The notes beneath the pieces are model-generated. The model ran no database searches. It worked only from the letters and a program-made list of their open reading frames with translations, and was not told the origin of the DNA. This document shows, piece by piece, positions 1 to 5,919 of a DNA stretch of 6,420 bases (position 1 is its first letter; each line of letters starts with the position of its first letter). Made by a program: the position numbers and the translations under genes. The DNA comes from PWPR01 sp964497955 (GTDB taxonomy: Bacteria; Bacillota; UBA994; PWPR01), in NCBI GenBank assembly GCA_964497955.1, contig CAZCFQ010000125.1:1-6420 (forward strand), in the 5' to 3' direction.

Positions 1-1822
1 CTGAGTCATTAATATAATTAATACCATTTGCATATGGCTCAGAGTATGGGAAGTTATCTGTATAAGTATAAGCATCTAACATCCAATACTGTTTACCATT
101 TTCAACAACTATATAAGGATCTTGATCATATAATAAGAATGGAGCAACAGTTTCTACTCTATCTATTATATTTCTTTTTATTAACAACTTTGAGTCTGCG
201 TTAATATCTTGATTTAGGAATAATTTTAAAGTTCCAAATCTTATACTGTACAAAGCTTTATTTAAAAAGCTTAGCTTAATTCCGTCTTCACCACTATATA
301 CATATTCTACAGGTCCGTCAGGACTAGTATAATCAATTTCAGTAGAGTCTGTATTAGTAATGATGTAATTCATATTATCATGTTCACCAAAGTACAATTG
401 TGGTTTGTTAATATTAAACATTTCCAAATTACTTTTTGGTGGTATTTGATTAACAAAAAATGTAGGTAATCCTTGAGATGATATCTCGTTTACTGGTGAT
501 ACAATAACTCCTTGTCCATGAGTGTATTTTAAGTGTTGATTTATCCATGTTTGAGCAGTAACATCAAGTTTCTCTGGGATTAACTCTCTTGCACTTATCA
601 TAACTTGAGTTAATTCTCCATTTATCTCATATCTATCTACATCAACATCTAAAAAGTCGTAATAAGGTCTGATAGCTTCTATTTGATTATATGTATCCAG
701 TGCAGGTCTAACATCATGTAATCTAATGTTATCGATAGTACCAGGGTTGTTTTCAATATCCTCAAAGGACAACTCTTTATTTGCTGGATAATTTTCCTCT
801 GTTATCTTGGTTAAATCATAAGCTTTTCTAGTAAAATCGATATTATATCTTATGAACTCAGACTCACTCTCGAGTTCATTAGGAGTTACAACAAACTGTT
901 GGATAATCGCTGGGTAAATTGTACTGACAATTGTACTTACTACTATAAGAACAACTGGAACAATTACTAATATTCTTGTCTTTTTAAGTTTTACATTTGC
1001 TATAAATAATAAACCACCTATTAAAGCTATGCCTAAACTAATAAAGAATATAGGTCTTGATGCATATACATCAGTATAACTTGCACCAAAAGCAACTCCT
1101 CGTGGTGAATACATTAATTGATCAATATCAAGCTTATATCCAAAAGCTCTAACCAATAATGTAAAGGCACCTAGTAAAGATAGATGACTAATAGCACTAT
1201 TAAAAGTTTTCTTTGCATTAGGATCTTCTTTAATTTTTTGCAAAAATCCTACAAAATAGTATACAATAGCTATTACAGCGATTGTTAAAAGTGTTACTCC
1301 AAAAATAGTACTATATAGTTGTGTTAGAAATGGAAGTTGGAATACATAATAGCCTACTTCATTTCCAAATAGGGGATCTGCCAAATCAAATGATGACGAA
1401 TTGAAAAATTTTGCGAAATCAATCCAATTTGTACTGGCACCAAAACCTCCAATTAATGAAATCACTATAGAACCAATAAGTACTATTAATCCGGCATATT
1501 TACTTCTAACAAAATCGGATATGTAATCAGTCACAGAATAGGGTCTATTTAAAAATTCAACATTTTCATCTTCAAAGTTATAAATTTCTGAATTTTTTGC
1601 TAAAAGTTTTCTAGCAAAAGTAAGGTTGATAAATAAAATCAGGAATATTACAAAACTAAATAACAACCCTGATAATACTTGCATTAATAATGTTTTTGTA
1701 AATATACTCCCAAAATCAATTGAGTTAAACCATACAAAATCAGTATAGAGTCCTGAAAATTGGAGTAATATTACAACTAATATAAACAATGCAACAATTA
1801 TTTTTGTTATTTTATTGCGCAA
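1..1822 (-). CDS. UPF0182 (COG1615) family integral membrane protein, 3' end beyond window
   Basis: The frame reads without interruption for 607 codons from a TTG start and runs off the left edge; family members are usually about 900 residues, so roughly the last third is missing. Seven hydrophobic segments are seen at about residues 8-25, 42-68, 109-128, 172-195, 208-226, 257-276 and 283-306, followed by a long hydrophilic part expected outside the membrane. Family hallmarks are clear: DPLFGNEVGYYVFQLPF (149-165), VVTPNELESE (311-320) with TRKAYDL (331-337), KYTHGQGVIVSPVNE (432-446), RVETVAPFLLYDQDPY (555-570) and YWMLDAYTYTDNFPYS (579-594). The biochemical role of UPF0182 is not established, and nothing here reveals a catalytic site. 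The gene is transcribed divergently from the phosphatase operon. The first TTG (codon at 1828-1826) is only 3 bases from the Shine-Dalgarno, so the second TTG at 1822, with 9 bases of spacing, is preferred. The family assignment is secure; the function is unknown. Confidence 0.93.
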   Translation of the reverse strand, partial: MRNKITKIIVALFILVVILLQFSGLYTDFVWFNSIDFGSIFTKTLLMQVLSGLLFSFVIFLILFINLTFARKLLAKNSEIYNFEDENVEFLNRPYSVTDYISDFVRSKYAGLIVLIGSIVISLIGGFGASTNWIDFAKFFNSSSFDLADPLFGNEVGYYVFQLPFLTQLYSTIFGVTLLTIAVIAIVYYFVGFLQKIKEDPNAKKTFNSAISHLSLLGAFTLLVRAFGYKLDIDQLMYSPRGVAFGASYTDVYASRPIFFISLGIALIGGLLFIANVKLKKTRILVIVPVVLIVVSTIVSTIYPAIIQQFVVTPNELESESEFIRYNIDFTRKAYDLTKITEENYPANKELSFEDIENNPGTIDNIRLHDVRPALDTYNQIEAIRPYYDFLDVDVDRYEINGELTQVMISARELIPEKLDVTAQTWINQHLKYTHGQGVIVSPVNEISSQGLPTFFVNQIPPKSNLEMFNINKPQLYFGEHDNMNYIITNTDSTEIDYTSPDGPVEYVYSGEDGIKLSFLNKALYSIRFGTLKLFLNQDINADSKLLIKRNIIDRVETVAPFLLYDQDPYIVVENGKQYWMLDAYTYTDNFPYSEPYANGINYINDS

Positions 1823-1831
1823 TGTCAAGCA

Positions 1832-1837
1832 CCTCCT
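1832..1837 (-). promoter_or_regulatory. Ribosome binding site of the UPF0182 gene
   Basis: AGGAGG on the minus strand (continuing GTG as AGGAGGTG) lies 9 bases before the TTG at 1822 and 3 bases before the in-frame TTG at 1828. The spacing favours 1822 as the start. There is no in-frame ATG nearby. Confidence 0.8.
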
Positions 1838-1842
1838 GTTAG

Positions 1843-1871
1843 TTATATCTTCATTATAACATATATAGTAT
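1843..1871 (+). promoter_or_regulatory. Possible weak promoter for the phosphatase operon
   Basis: The best plus-strand pair is TTATAT (1843-1848) and TAGTAT (1866-1871) with 17 bases between. Each hexamer matches consensus only partly (about 3 and 4 of 6). A promoter is expected here because the operon starts at 1907 and the upstream gene is divergent, but this exact placement is uncertain. It would overlap the UPF0182 promoter, so the two could compete. Confidence 0.25.
1853..1861 (-). promoter_or_regulatory. Extended -10 promoter for the UPF0182 gene
   Basis: The minus strand reads TGTTATAAT, an exact extended -10 element (TGn followed by TATAAT). No good -35 hexamer is found 16-18 bases upstream, which extended -10 promoters tolerate. 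Transcription would start near 1846 and leave a leader of about 20 bases that contains the Shine-Dalgarno. A 6-bp inverted repeat (GTTATA at 1842-1847, TATAAC at 1855-1860, 7-base spacer) overlaps the -10 and could be an operator, but it is short and may be chance in such AT-rich DNA. Confidence 0.6.
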
Positions 1872-1881
1872 ATTAGTATAT
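1866..1881. repeat. Tandem direct repeat of 8 bp (TAGTATAT x2)
   Basis: Two perfect abutting copies of TAGTATAT lie in the divergent intergenic region, just upstream of the phosphatase Shine-Dalgarno (AGGGG, 1896-1900). The repeat may simply reflect AT-rich promoter DNA; no regulator can be named. Confidence 0.5.
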
Positions 1882-1906
1882 AGATACAGAAAGTTAGGGG
1901 TAATCA

Positions 1907-2644
1907 ATGGATAAAGAAATTAAAGTTGCGATACGAAAGACGGATAAATATGCCGTAAGTACTGGTGGCGATACTGTTGAAATTATTGAAAGACCTAAAG
2001 GAGGAGTCTCAGTAGTTTTAGTAGATGCCCAAGGAAGTGGTAAATCAGCAAAAATTAGTAGTATGGCAGTGGTTAGTACTATACTTAATCTTATTAGTGA
2101 AGGTGTTAGAGATGGTGCAGCAGCTAGAGCAGCACATGATAAACTCTTTGCTAGAAGGGGAGGGAGAGTATCAGCTACTTTAGCTATAGCTTCTATTGAT
2201 TTGCATACAAATTCTTTAGTCATTTCAAGAAATGGTAACTGTCCTATCATTATTTGGTGCAAACAAGAAGTGTTTGTATATAATAACAATATTTCACCAA
2301 TTGGATTTCATTACGAAGTTAAACCTGAGATAGCTGAACTGGATATTTGTGATGATCTATGGGTTTTTAGTTGTAGCGATGGTATAACACATGCAGGAAG
2401 ATATACTCAAAACCAGTTACAGCTTGAAAAAATTATTAATATAGTAAATCAAGGTAGAGAAAAAGGTTTAAATATTGAAGAAATCTCTGATTCAATTATT
2501 GAAATAGCTCTAGCAAAAGATAAGCATCGTCCAAGAGATGATATGAGTATGTTTTTGATGAATGTTCATGATTATAAAGAAAAAGTTTTAGTTAGAAAAA
2601 TGGGTATTTCTTTTCCATACAAAGGAGGTCGTTATGGAAAATAA
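1907..2644 (+). CDS. Stand-alone SpoIIE/PP2C-type Ser/Thr protein phosphatase
   Basis: This 245-residue cytoplasmic protein is essentially a single SpoIIE-type PP2C domain with no sensor or membrane segment. The metal-binding aspartates are all in place: D22 in STGGD (18-22), D40 in VLVDAQGSGKSA (37-48, the DGxGHG-like loop), D158 in SCSDG (155-159) and D211/D212 in RDDMS (210-214). A central segment, GGRVSATLAIASIDL (85-99) then ISRNGNCPIII (106-116), matches the usual strand layout. The expected reaction is Mn/Mg-dependent dephosphorylation of phosphoserine or phosphothreonine, classically on an anti-anti-sigma factor, but no STAS or anti-sigma gene is visible here. The loop reads DAQGSG, where better-known members have DGMGHG or DVSGHG. 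The tail (VRKMGISFP, 229-237) lies outside the core domain. The ATG at 1907 follows AGGGG with a 6-base spacer. The gene overlaps the next one by 11 bases and is first in the triplet. Despite the domain name this is not sporulation SpoIIE, which is about 800 residues with membrane segments. Confidence 0.88.
   Translation: MDKEIKVAIRKTDKYAVSTGGDTVEIIERPKGGVSVVLVDAQGSGKSAKISSMAVVSTILNLISEGVRDGAAARAAHDKLFARRGGRVSATLAIASIDLHTNSLVISRNGNCPIIIWCKQEVFVYNNNISPIGFHYEVKPEIAELDICDDLWVFSCSDGITHAGRYTQNQLQLEKIINIVNQGREKGLNIEEISDSIIEIALAKDKHRPRDDMSMFLMNVHDYKEKVLVRKMGISFPYKGGRYGK
2621..2629 (+). promoter_or_regulatory. Ribosome binding site of the P-loop gene, inside the phosphatase gene
   Basis: AAAGGAGGT is a near-perfect Shine-Dalgarno lying within the last codons of the phosphatase gene, a few bases before the ATG at 2634. 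It fixes that start and shows that the 11-base overlap is a normal coupled arrangement rather than a frameshift. Confidence 0.85.
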
Positions 2645-3026
2645 CAATAGCCATGAAAATCTCATAGTAATTGTAGGTAATTGCTGTTCAGGAAAAACTA
2701 CTCTAGCTAATTTATTAGAAGAAAAAGGATATAATGCTAAAGCTGTTTTGCAAGAACATGCTATTTCAAAAAAAATGTGGAGAAGAACAAAGCCTGATAT
2801 CTTAGTTCTTTTATCATGTAATCTTGATACAGCTAAATCCAGAAGGAATTTTAGTTGGGGTCAATATAGATTGGATAAGCAAAGGGAACTATTGTCTGAT
2901 GCATCAAAAAATGCTCACTTGAAAATTCAGACAGATAATCTTACAAAAGAAGAAGTCTGTCAAAAAGTTATAAAGTTTTTAGAAAAGAGGAATAATAGTG
3001 GAGAGAATAAAAGTAAAGGATATTAA
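2634..3026 (+). CDS. Small P-loop NTPase / kinase-like protein of unknown function
   Basis: The 130-residue cytoplasmic protein opens with a strand and a Walker A motif: LIVIVGNCCSGKTT (10-23), with G15, G20, K21 and T22 in the expected places. The fold and size suggest a minimal member of the kinase-like P-loop proteins (shikimate or adenylylsulfate kinase type), but no substrate can be assigned. A second hydrophobic strand, PDILVLLSC (about 54-62), carries aspartate D55 and may serve as the Walker B region. A basic, aromatic stretch, KSRRNFSWGQYRLDKQRE (68-85), resembles an arginine-rich lid. A segment around QEH and WRR (about 40-51) may bind substrate. A C-terminal helix with EEVCQKVIKFLEK closes the domain and is followed by a polar tail. 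The gene overlaps the phosphatase by 11 bases and the HD gene by 29. It is complete: it has its own Shine-Dalgarno and the fold's N and C ends are present. Kinase activity is inferred only. Confidence 0.78.
   Translation: MENNNSHENLIVIVGNCCSGKTTLANLLEEKGYNAKAVLQEHAISKKMWRRTKPDILVLLSCNLDTAKSRRNFSWGQYRLDKQRELLSDASKNAHLKIQTDNLTKEEVCQKVIKFLEKRNNSGENKSKGY
2985..2990 (+). promoter_or_regulatory. Ribosome binding site deciding the GTG start of the HD gene
   Basis: AAGAGG lies 7 bases before the GTG at 2998, inside the P-loop gene. The next in-frame ATG (3082) falls at residue 29, just ahead of the first conserved histidine and without a comparable site, so the GTG is preferred. Confidence 0.65.
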
Positions 3027-3666
3027 AAAATCTAAAAAAGTTAGGACATTTTTAGAACAAAGCAACATCAATTTAGCTGCAATGGGTTATACAGATCATG
3101 GGCTAAGACATGCTGCTGTAGTTTCAAAAATAGCAGGAGAAATTCTTAGAGATCTAAATTTTGATCAAAGGAAAATTGAACTTGCTGAAATTGCAGGGTA
3201 CATGCATGATATAGGGAATTTTATTGGAAGAAAACTTCATTATAATACTGGAGCATTATTAGCTCTTGAGATTCTATTAGAAATGGGTATGAGTCATAAT
3301 GAAGCTTCTATAATTTCTGGTGCTATTGGCAATCATGAAGAAGATATTGGCGTAGCTGTTAATGACATAGCAGCAGCTTTAATTTTAGCTGATAAATCAG
3401 ATGTGCATAGGTCTAGAGTAAGAAACAAAGATGAGAAAACATTTGACATCCATGATAGGGTTAACTACTCTGCACTTAAATCTAATGTAATTGTAAATAA
3501 CGGTATTAAAAGAGTTATAACTTTAGATATTAAAATAGATACAGAAATTTCAAAAGTAATGGAATATTTTGAAATTTTCCTATCAAGAATGGTAATGTGT
3601 AGAAATGCAGCAGCTTATTTAGATGCAGAATTTAAATTAAAGATAAATGATAATGAATTGCTATAG
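2998..3666 (+). CDS. HD-domain metal-dependent phosphohydrolase
   Basis: The 222-residue soluble protein carries an HD domain. Visible metal-ligand candidates are H34 and H38 in DHGLRH (33-38), H70-D71 in GYMHDIGN (67-74), H81 in KLHYNTG, H113 in GNHEED (111-116) and D132 in LADKSDVHRSRVR (130-142). The extra histidines (H81, H113) suggest a two-metal site, as in HD phosphodiesterases and nucleotidases. There is no GYP motif of the c-di-GMP-degrading HD-GYP class and no synthetase domain as in RelA/SpoT. The C-terminal part (about 150-222) has the sequence VNYSALKSNVIV and then a beta-rich, helical stretch of unknown role. The substrate is unknown; a nucleotide, phosphorylated metabolite or cyclic nucleotide are all possible. 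The gene overlaps the P-loop gene by 29 bases and ends 66 bases before secD with no terminator between. The HD fold is secure; the exact activity is not. Confidence 0.87.
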   Translation: MERIKVKDIKKSKKVRTFLEQSNINLAAMGYTDHGLRHAAVVSKIAGEILRDLNFDQRKIELAEIAGYMHDIGNFIGRKLHYNTGALLALEILLEMGMSHNEASIISGAIGNHEEDIGVAVNDIAAALILADKSDVHRSRVRNKDEKTFDIHDRVNYSALKSNVIVNNGIKRVITLDIKIDTEISKVMEYFEIFLSRMVMCRNAAAYLDAEFKLKINDNELL

Positions 3667-3670
3667 ATAA

Positions 3671-3700
3671 TTGACACTTTGAAACTAACAACGGTATAAT
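3671..3700 (+). promoter_or_regulatory. Sigma-A-type promoter of secDF
   Basis: TTGACA (3671-3676) and TATAAT (3695-3700) are both exact consensus hexamers, separated by 18 bases. Transcription would begin near 3707, giving a leader of about 26 bases with the secD Shine-Dalgarno. It lies between the HD gene stop and secD, so secDF can be made independently of the upstream triplet. No terminator hairpin precedes it, so read-through from upstream may add to expression. Confidence 0.85.
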
Positions 3701-3717
3701 ATATAAGATGTTTTCGT

Positions 3718-3725
3718 AGAGGAGG
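3718..3725 (+). promoter_or_regulatory. Ribosome binding site of secD
   Basis: AGAGGAGG lies 7 bases before the GTG at 3733. It supports that unusual start; the protein beginning there has the expected basic N-terminus followed by membrane segment 1. Confidence 0.85.
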
Positions 3726-3732
3726 AATATAA

Positions 3733-4968
3733 GTGCGCACAAAGAGAAGTAAAAGTTTTTTAGCAATTCTAATTATTCTAATAATAGCTGCAGCAGCTTA
3801 TGTCATAAATGATGTAGCTAATAACGAAGCACTTTCTCTAGGTCTAGACTTAGAAGGTGGAGTTTATGTATTGTTAGAAGCTGAGCCAAGAAATGGTGAA
3901 GATGTTAATAGAGATAGTTTAGAAAGAGCTAAAGCAATAATCCAAAATCGTGTTGACCAGTTGGGCACAAAAGAACCTGAAATAACTATTGAAGGTGGAA
4001 ATAGAATAAGGGTAGCTATACCAGGTGTTCAAGATCAAGAACAAGTATTGGATTTAGTTGGTCAAACTGCTTTGCTAGAGTTTAAATCAGCGAAAAAGGT
4101 TGATGGTGAGACTGTTTATGAAACTATCATAACAGGAGATGCTTTAGAAGAGGCTATAGTTAAATTTGATAACCAAAATAAACCAATAGTTTCTATAACA
4201 CTAAATGATGAAGCTGGAGATAAAATGAAAGCTTATTCATCTGATAATGTAGGCCAGATGCTTTATATCACATTAGATGGAGTTCCAATTTCAACACCTA
4301 TTATTGAAGAGGCTGTAGGTAAAGAAGCAGCTATTTCCGGTAATTTTAGTGATGAACAAGCTGCAGAACTTGCACTTTTATTGCGTTCTGGTGCTTTACC
4401 AGTTCCATTAGTGGCTAGAGAAACAAGAGCAATAGGACCTAGACTTGGAAGAGACTCTTTAGATACAAGTTTAGTAGCAGGAATTATCGGTGCAGGATTA
4501 GTACTATTTTTTATGATTCTTTTTTATAGAGGCTTTGGTGGAGTTGCAAATATCGCTCTTATTGCCTATATGACAATAGTTTTATTTGGACTTAAAATAA
4601 CTGATTCAACTTTAACACTACCAGGAATAGCAGGTTTAATCTTAGGTTTAGGTATGGCAGTAGATGCTAATATCATTATTTTTGAACGGATTAAGGAAGA
4701 ATTAAAAAATGGTAGAGCTTTAAGAATAGCTCTAGAGAATGGTTTTAGTAGAGCAATAGTCACTATTGTAGATGCTAATATCACTACATTAATAGCTGCA
4801 GGAGTATTATACTGGTTTGGAACCGGACCTGTAAGAGGTTTTGCAGTTACTTTAACAATGAGTATAATCGGAAGTATGATTACTGCTGTGTTTATTACAA
4901 GATGGATTTTAAGATTCATGGCTGATGGAAATATAATCAAAACAGCTAAGTCTATTGGCAGATTATAA
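3733..4968 (+). CDS. secD: Protein translocase subunit SecD
   Basis: This is the RND-type accessory subunit that, with SecF, uses the ion gradient to pull exported proteins through SecYEG after SecA-driven insertion. The 411 residues match the short form of Gram-positive bacteria; E. coli SecD is about 615. Membrane segment 1 is at about 8-25. It is followed by the external part with GLDLEGG (37-43), AIIQNRVDQLG (68-78) and the mobile head region (about 125-215) ending in RSGALPVP (219-226). After GPRLGRDSLD (235-244) come five membrane segments (about 246-265, 270-288, 296-317, 343-361, 370-392). The key intramembrane site AVDANIIIFERIKEE (309-323) includes D311, the counterpart of the proton-relay aspartate of E. 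coli SecD (D519 there). A second DANITT (347-352) is also present. The GTG start has a strong Shine-Dalgarno. secF begins 11 bases after the stop. No yajC gene is seen in the window. Confidence 0.97.
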   Translation: MRTKRSKSFLAILIILIIAAAAYVINDVANNEALSLGLDLEGGVYVLLEAEPRNGEDVNRDSLERAKAIIQNRVDQLGTKEPEITIEGGNRIRVAIPGVQDQEQVLDLVGQTALLEFKSAKKVDGETVYETIITGDALEEAIVKFDNQNKPIVSITLNDEAGDKMKAYSSDNVGQMLYITLDGVPISTPIIEEAVGKEAAISGNFSDEQAAELALLLRSGALPVPLVARETRAIGPRLGRDSLDTSLVAGIIGAGLVLFFMILFYRGFGGVANIALIAYMTIVLFGLKITDSTLTLPGIAGLILGLGMAVDANIIIFERIKEELKNGRALRIALENGFSRAIVTIVDANITTLIAAGVLYWFGTGPVRGFAVTLTMSIIGSMITAVFITRWILRFMADGNIIKTAKSIGRL

Positions 4969-4979
4969 GGGAGGATATT

Positions 4980-5846
4980 ATGATTAATATAGAAATTATT
5001 AAACACAGAAAAATCTTCTACATTATATCTGCAATCGTATTTATTGCTGGAATACTATCTTTAAGTATTTTTAACTTAAACTTAGGAATTGACTTCTCAA
5101 GTGGAACTATTTTAGAAATTTCTCTTAACGATGAATTTTCTACAGGTGATATAAGAGATGTTTTAGATAATGTAGATTTAGAACAAGAACCAGTTATAAG
5201 AGAAGTAGGAGACAGTGGAATAGTACAGATTAAGACTGAATCCTTATCAAATGATAAAAGACAAAACTTATTAGATCTTTTAAGAGAGAACTATCCAGAA
5301 TTGGTACTAGAAAAAGCAGACCAAGTAGATCCTGTTTTTGGTCAAGAGTTAGCTAAACAAGCTTTATTTGCACTAGTAATAGCTATAGTATTAATGGTTA
5401 TATATATAACCTGGCGATTTGAGTTTAAATTTGCTATAGCAGCTATTCTAGCACTTGTACATGATGCTTTATTTGTACTGGCAATATTCTCTATTGCAAA
5501 GATTGAAATAAATAGTGAGTTTATAGCTGCAATATTACTAATTATTGGTTATTCAATTAATGATACAATTGTAATATTTGATAGAGTAAGAGAGAATTTA
5601 AAAAACAAGAAAAGAAATCAAACTTTAGCAGAGGTAGTTAATACAAGTTTACAACAAACTTTGAGAAGATCAATTCATACTTCTTTAACTACACTTTTAG
5701 CTGTAGGCGCTATTCTATTCTTTGGAGGAACAACTTTAAGAATGTTCTCGCTTGCACTTTTCTTAGGAATAATAAGTGGAACATATTCATCAATATTCTT
5801 TGCTAGCCCTATATGGTTAGAATGGAAAATGAAATCAAATAAATAA
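4980..5846 (+). CDS. secF: Protein translocase subunit SecF
   Basis: The 288-residue membrane partner of SecD completes the SecDF export motor. It has membrane segment 1 (about 12-32), an external domain with LGIDFSSGTILEI (35-47), and five more membrane segments (about 125-145, 150-172, 178-201, 232-250, 254-279). Diagnostic motifs are DPVFGQELAKQA (117-128), WRFEFKFAIAA (145-155), ALVHDALF (158-165), the intramembrane GYSINDTIVIFDRVREN (190-206) and RRSIHTSLTTLL (229-240). The usual FTGGT motif near the N-terminus reads FSSGT, a small departure. The ATG at 4980 follows GGGAGG with a 5-base spacer and sits 11 bases after secD, so both are on one transcript and in equal dose. Some Gram-positive bacteria such as Bacillus subtilis have a fused SecDF; here the genes are separate. 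The transcript ends at the hairpin starting 6 bases after the stop. Confidence 0.97.
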   Translation: MINIEIIKHRKIFYIISAIVFIAGILSLSIFNLNLGIDFSSGTILEISLNDEFSTGDIRDVLDNVDLEQEPVIREVGDSGIVQIKTESLSNDKRQNLLDLLRENYPELVLEKADQVDPVFGQELAKQALFALVIAIVLMVIYITWRFEFKFAIAAILALVHDALFVLAIFSIAKIEINSEFIAAILLIIGYSINDTIVIFDRVRENLKNKKRNQTLAEVVNTSLQQTLRRSIHTSLTTLLAVGAILFFGGTTLRMFSLALFLGIISGTYSSIFFASPIWLEWKMKSNK

Positions 5847-5851
5847 AAAAC

Positions 5852-5890
5852 AAGCATATAAGTGATCAAGATGTAATCACTTATATGCTT
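5852..5890. terminator. Bidirectional intrinsic terminator between secF and the M42 gene
   Basis: A perfect 15-bp inverted repeat (5852-5866 and 5876-5890, 9-base loop) is flanked by an A run on the left (5845-5850) and a T-rich stretch on the right (5892-5900). It can terminate secDF going right and the peptidase gene going left. The stem is AT-rich, so its strength is moderate to good. Confidence 0.85.
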
Positions 5891-5919
5891 AATTTATTTT
5901 AAACAATTAATTCATTTGA

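Noticed and set aside
1826..1828. Upstream in-frame TTG as the start of the UPF0182 gene
   Set aside because: It is only 3 bases from the AGGAGG core, too close for normal initiation; the TTG at 1822 has 9-base spacing.
1894..2289. Open minus-strand frame of 131 codons over the phosphatase gene
   Set aside because: It is antisense to a gene with full PP2C motifs, has no convincing ribosome binding site and shows no recognisable domain; it is a shadow frame.
1907..2644. Sporulation-specific SpoIIE
   Set aside because: True SpoIIE is about 800 residues with many membrane segments; only the phosphatase domain type is shared, so sporulation cannot be inferred from this gene.
2634..3026. P-loop gene as a fragment of a larger broken kinase gene
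   Set aside because: It has its own strong ribosome binding site, an N-terminal Walker A and a closing C-terminal helix, and its overlaps match normal coupling on both sides.
1907..3666. Triplet as an anti-phage defence or toxin-antitoxin system
   Set aside because: There is no effector such as a nuclease or membrane pore, no mobile-element or island signature, and base composition matches the housekeeping neighbours. Chromosomal signalling or metabolism is the simpler reading.
4566..5006. Open minus-strand frame of 146 codons over the end of secD
   Set aside because: It lies opposite the conserved membrane segments of SecD; its hydrophobic look comes from the complementary strand. No family features are seen.
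5675..5869. Short minus-strand frame over the end of secF and the terminator
   Set aside because: It begins inside the terminator hairpin and is antisense to conserved SecF sequence.
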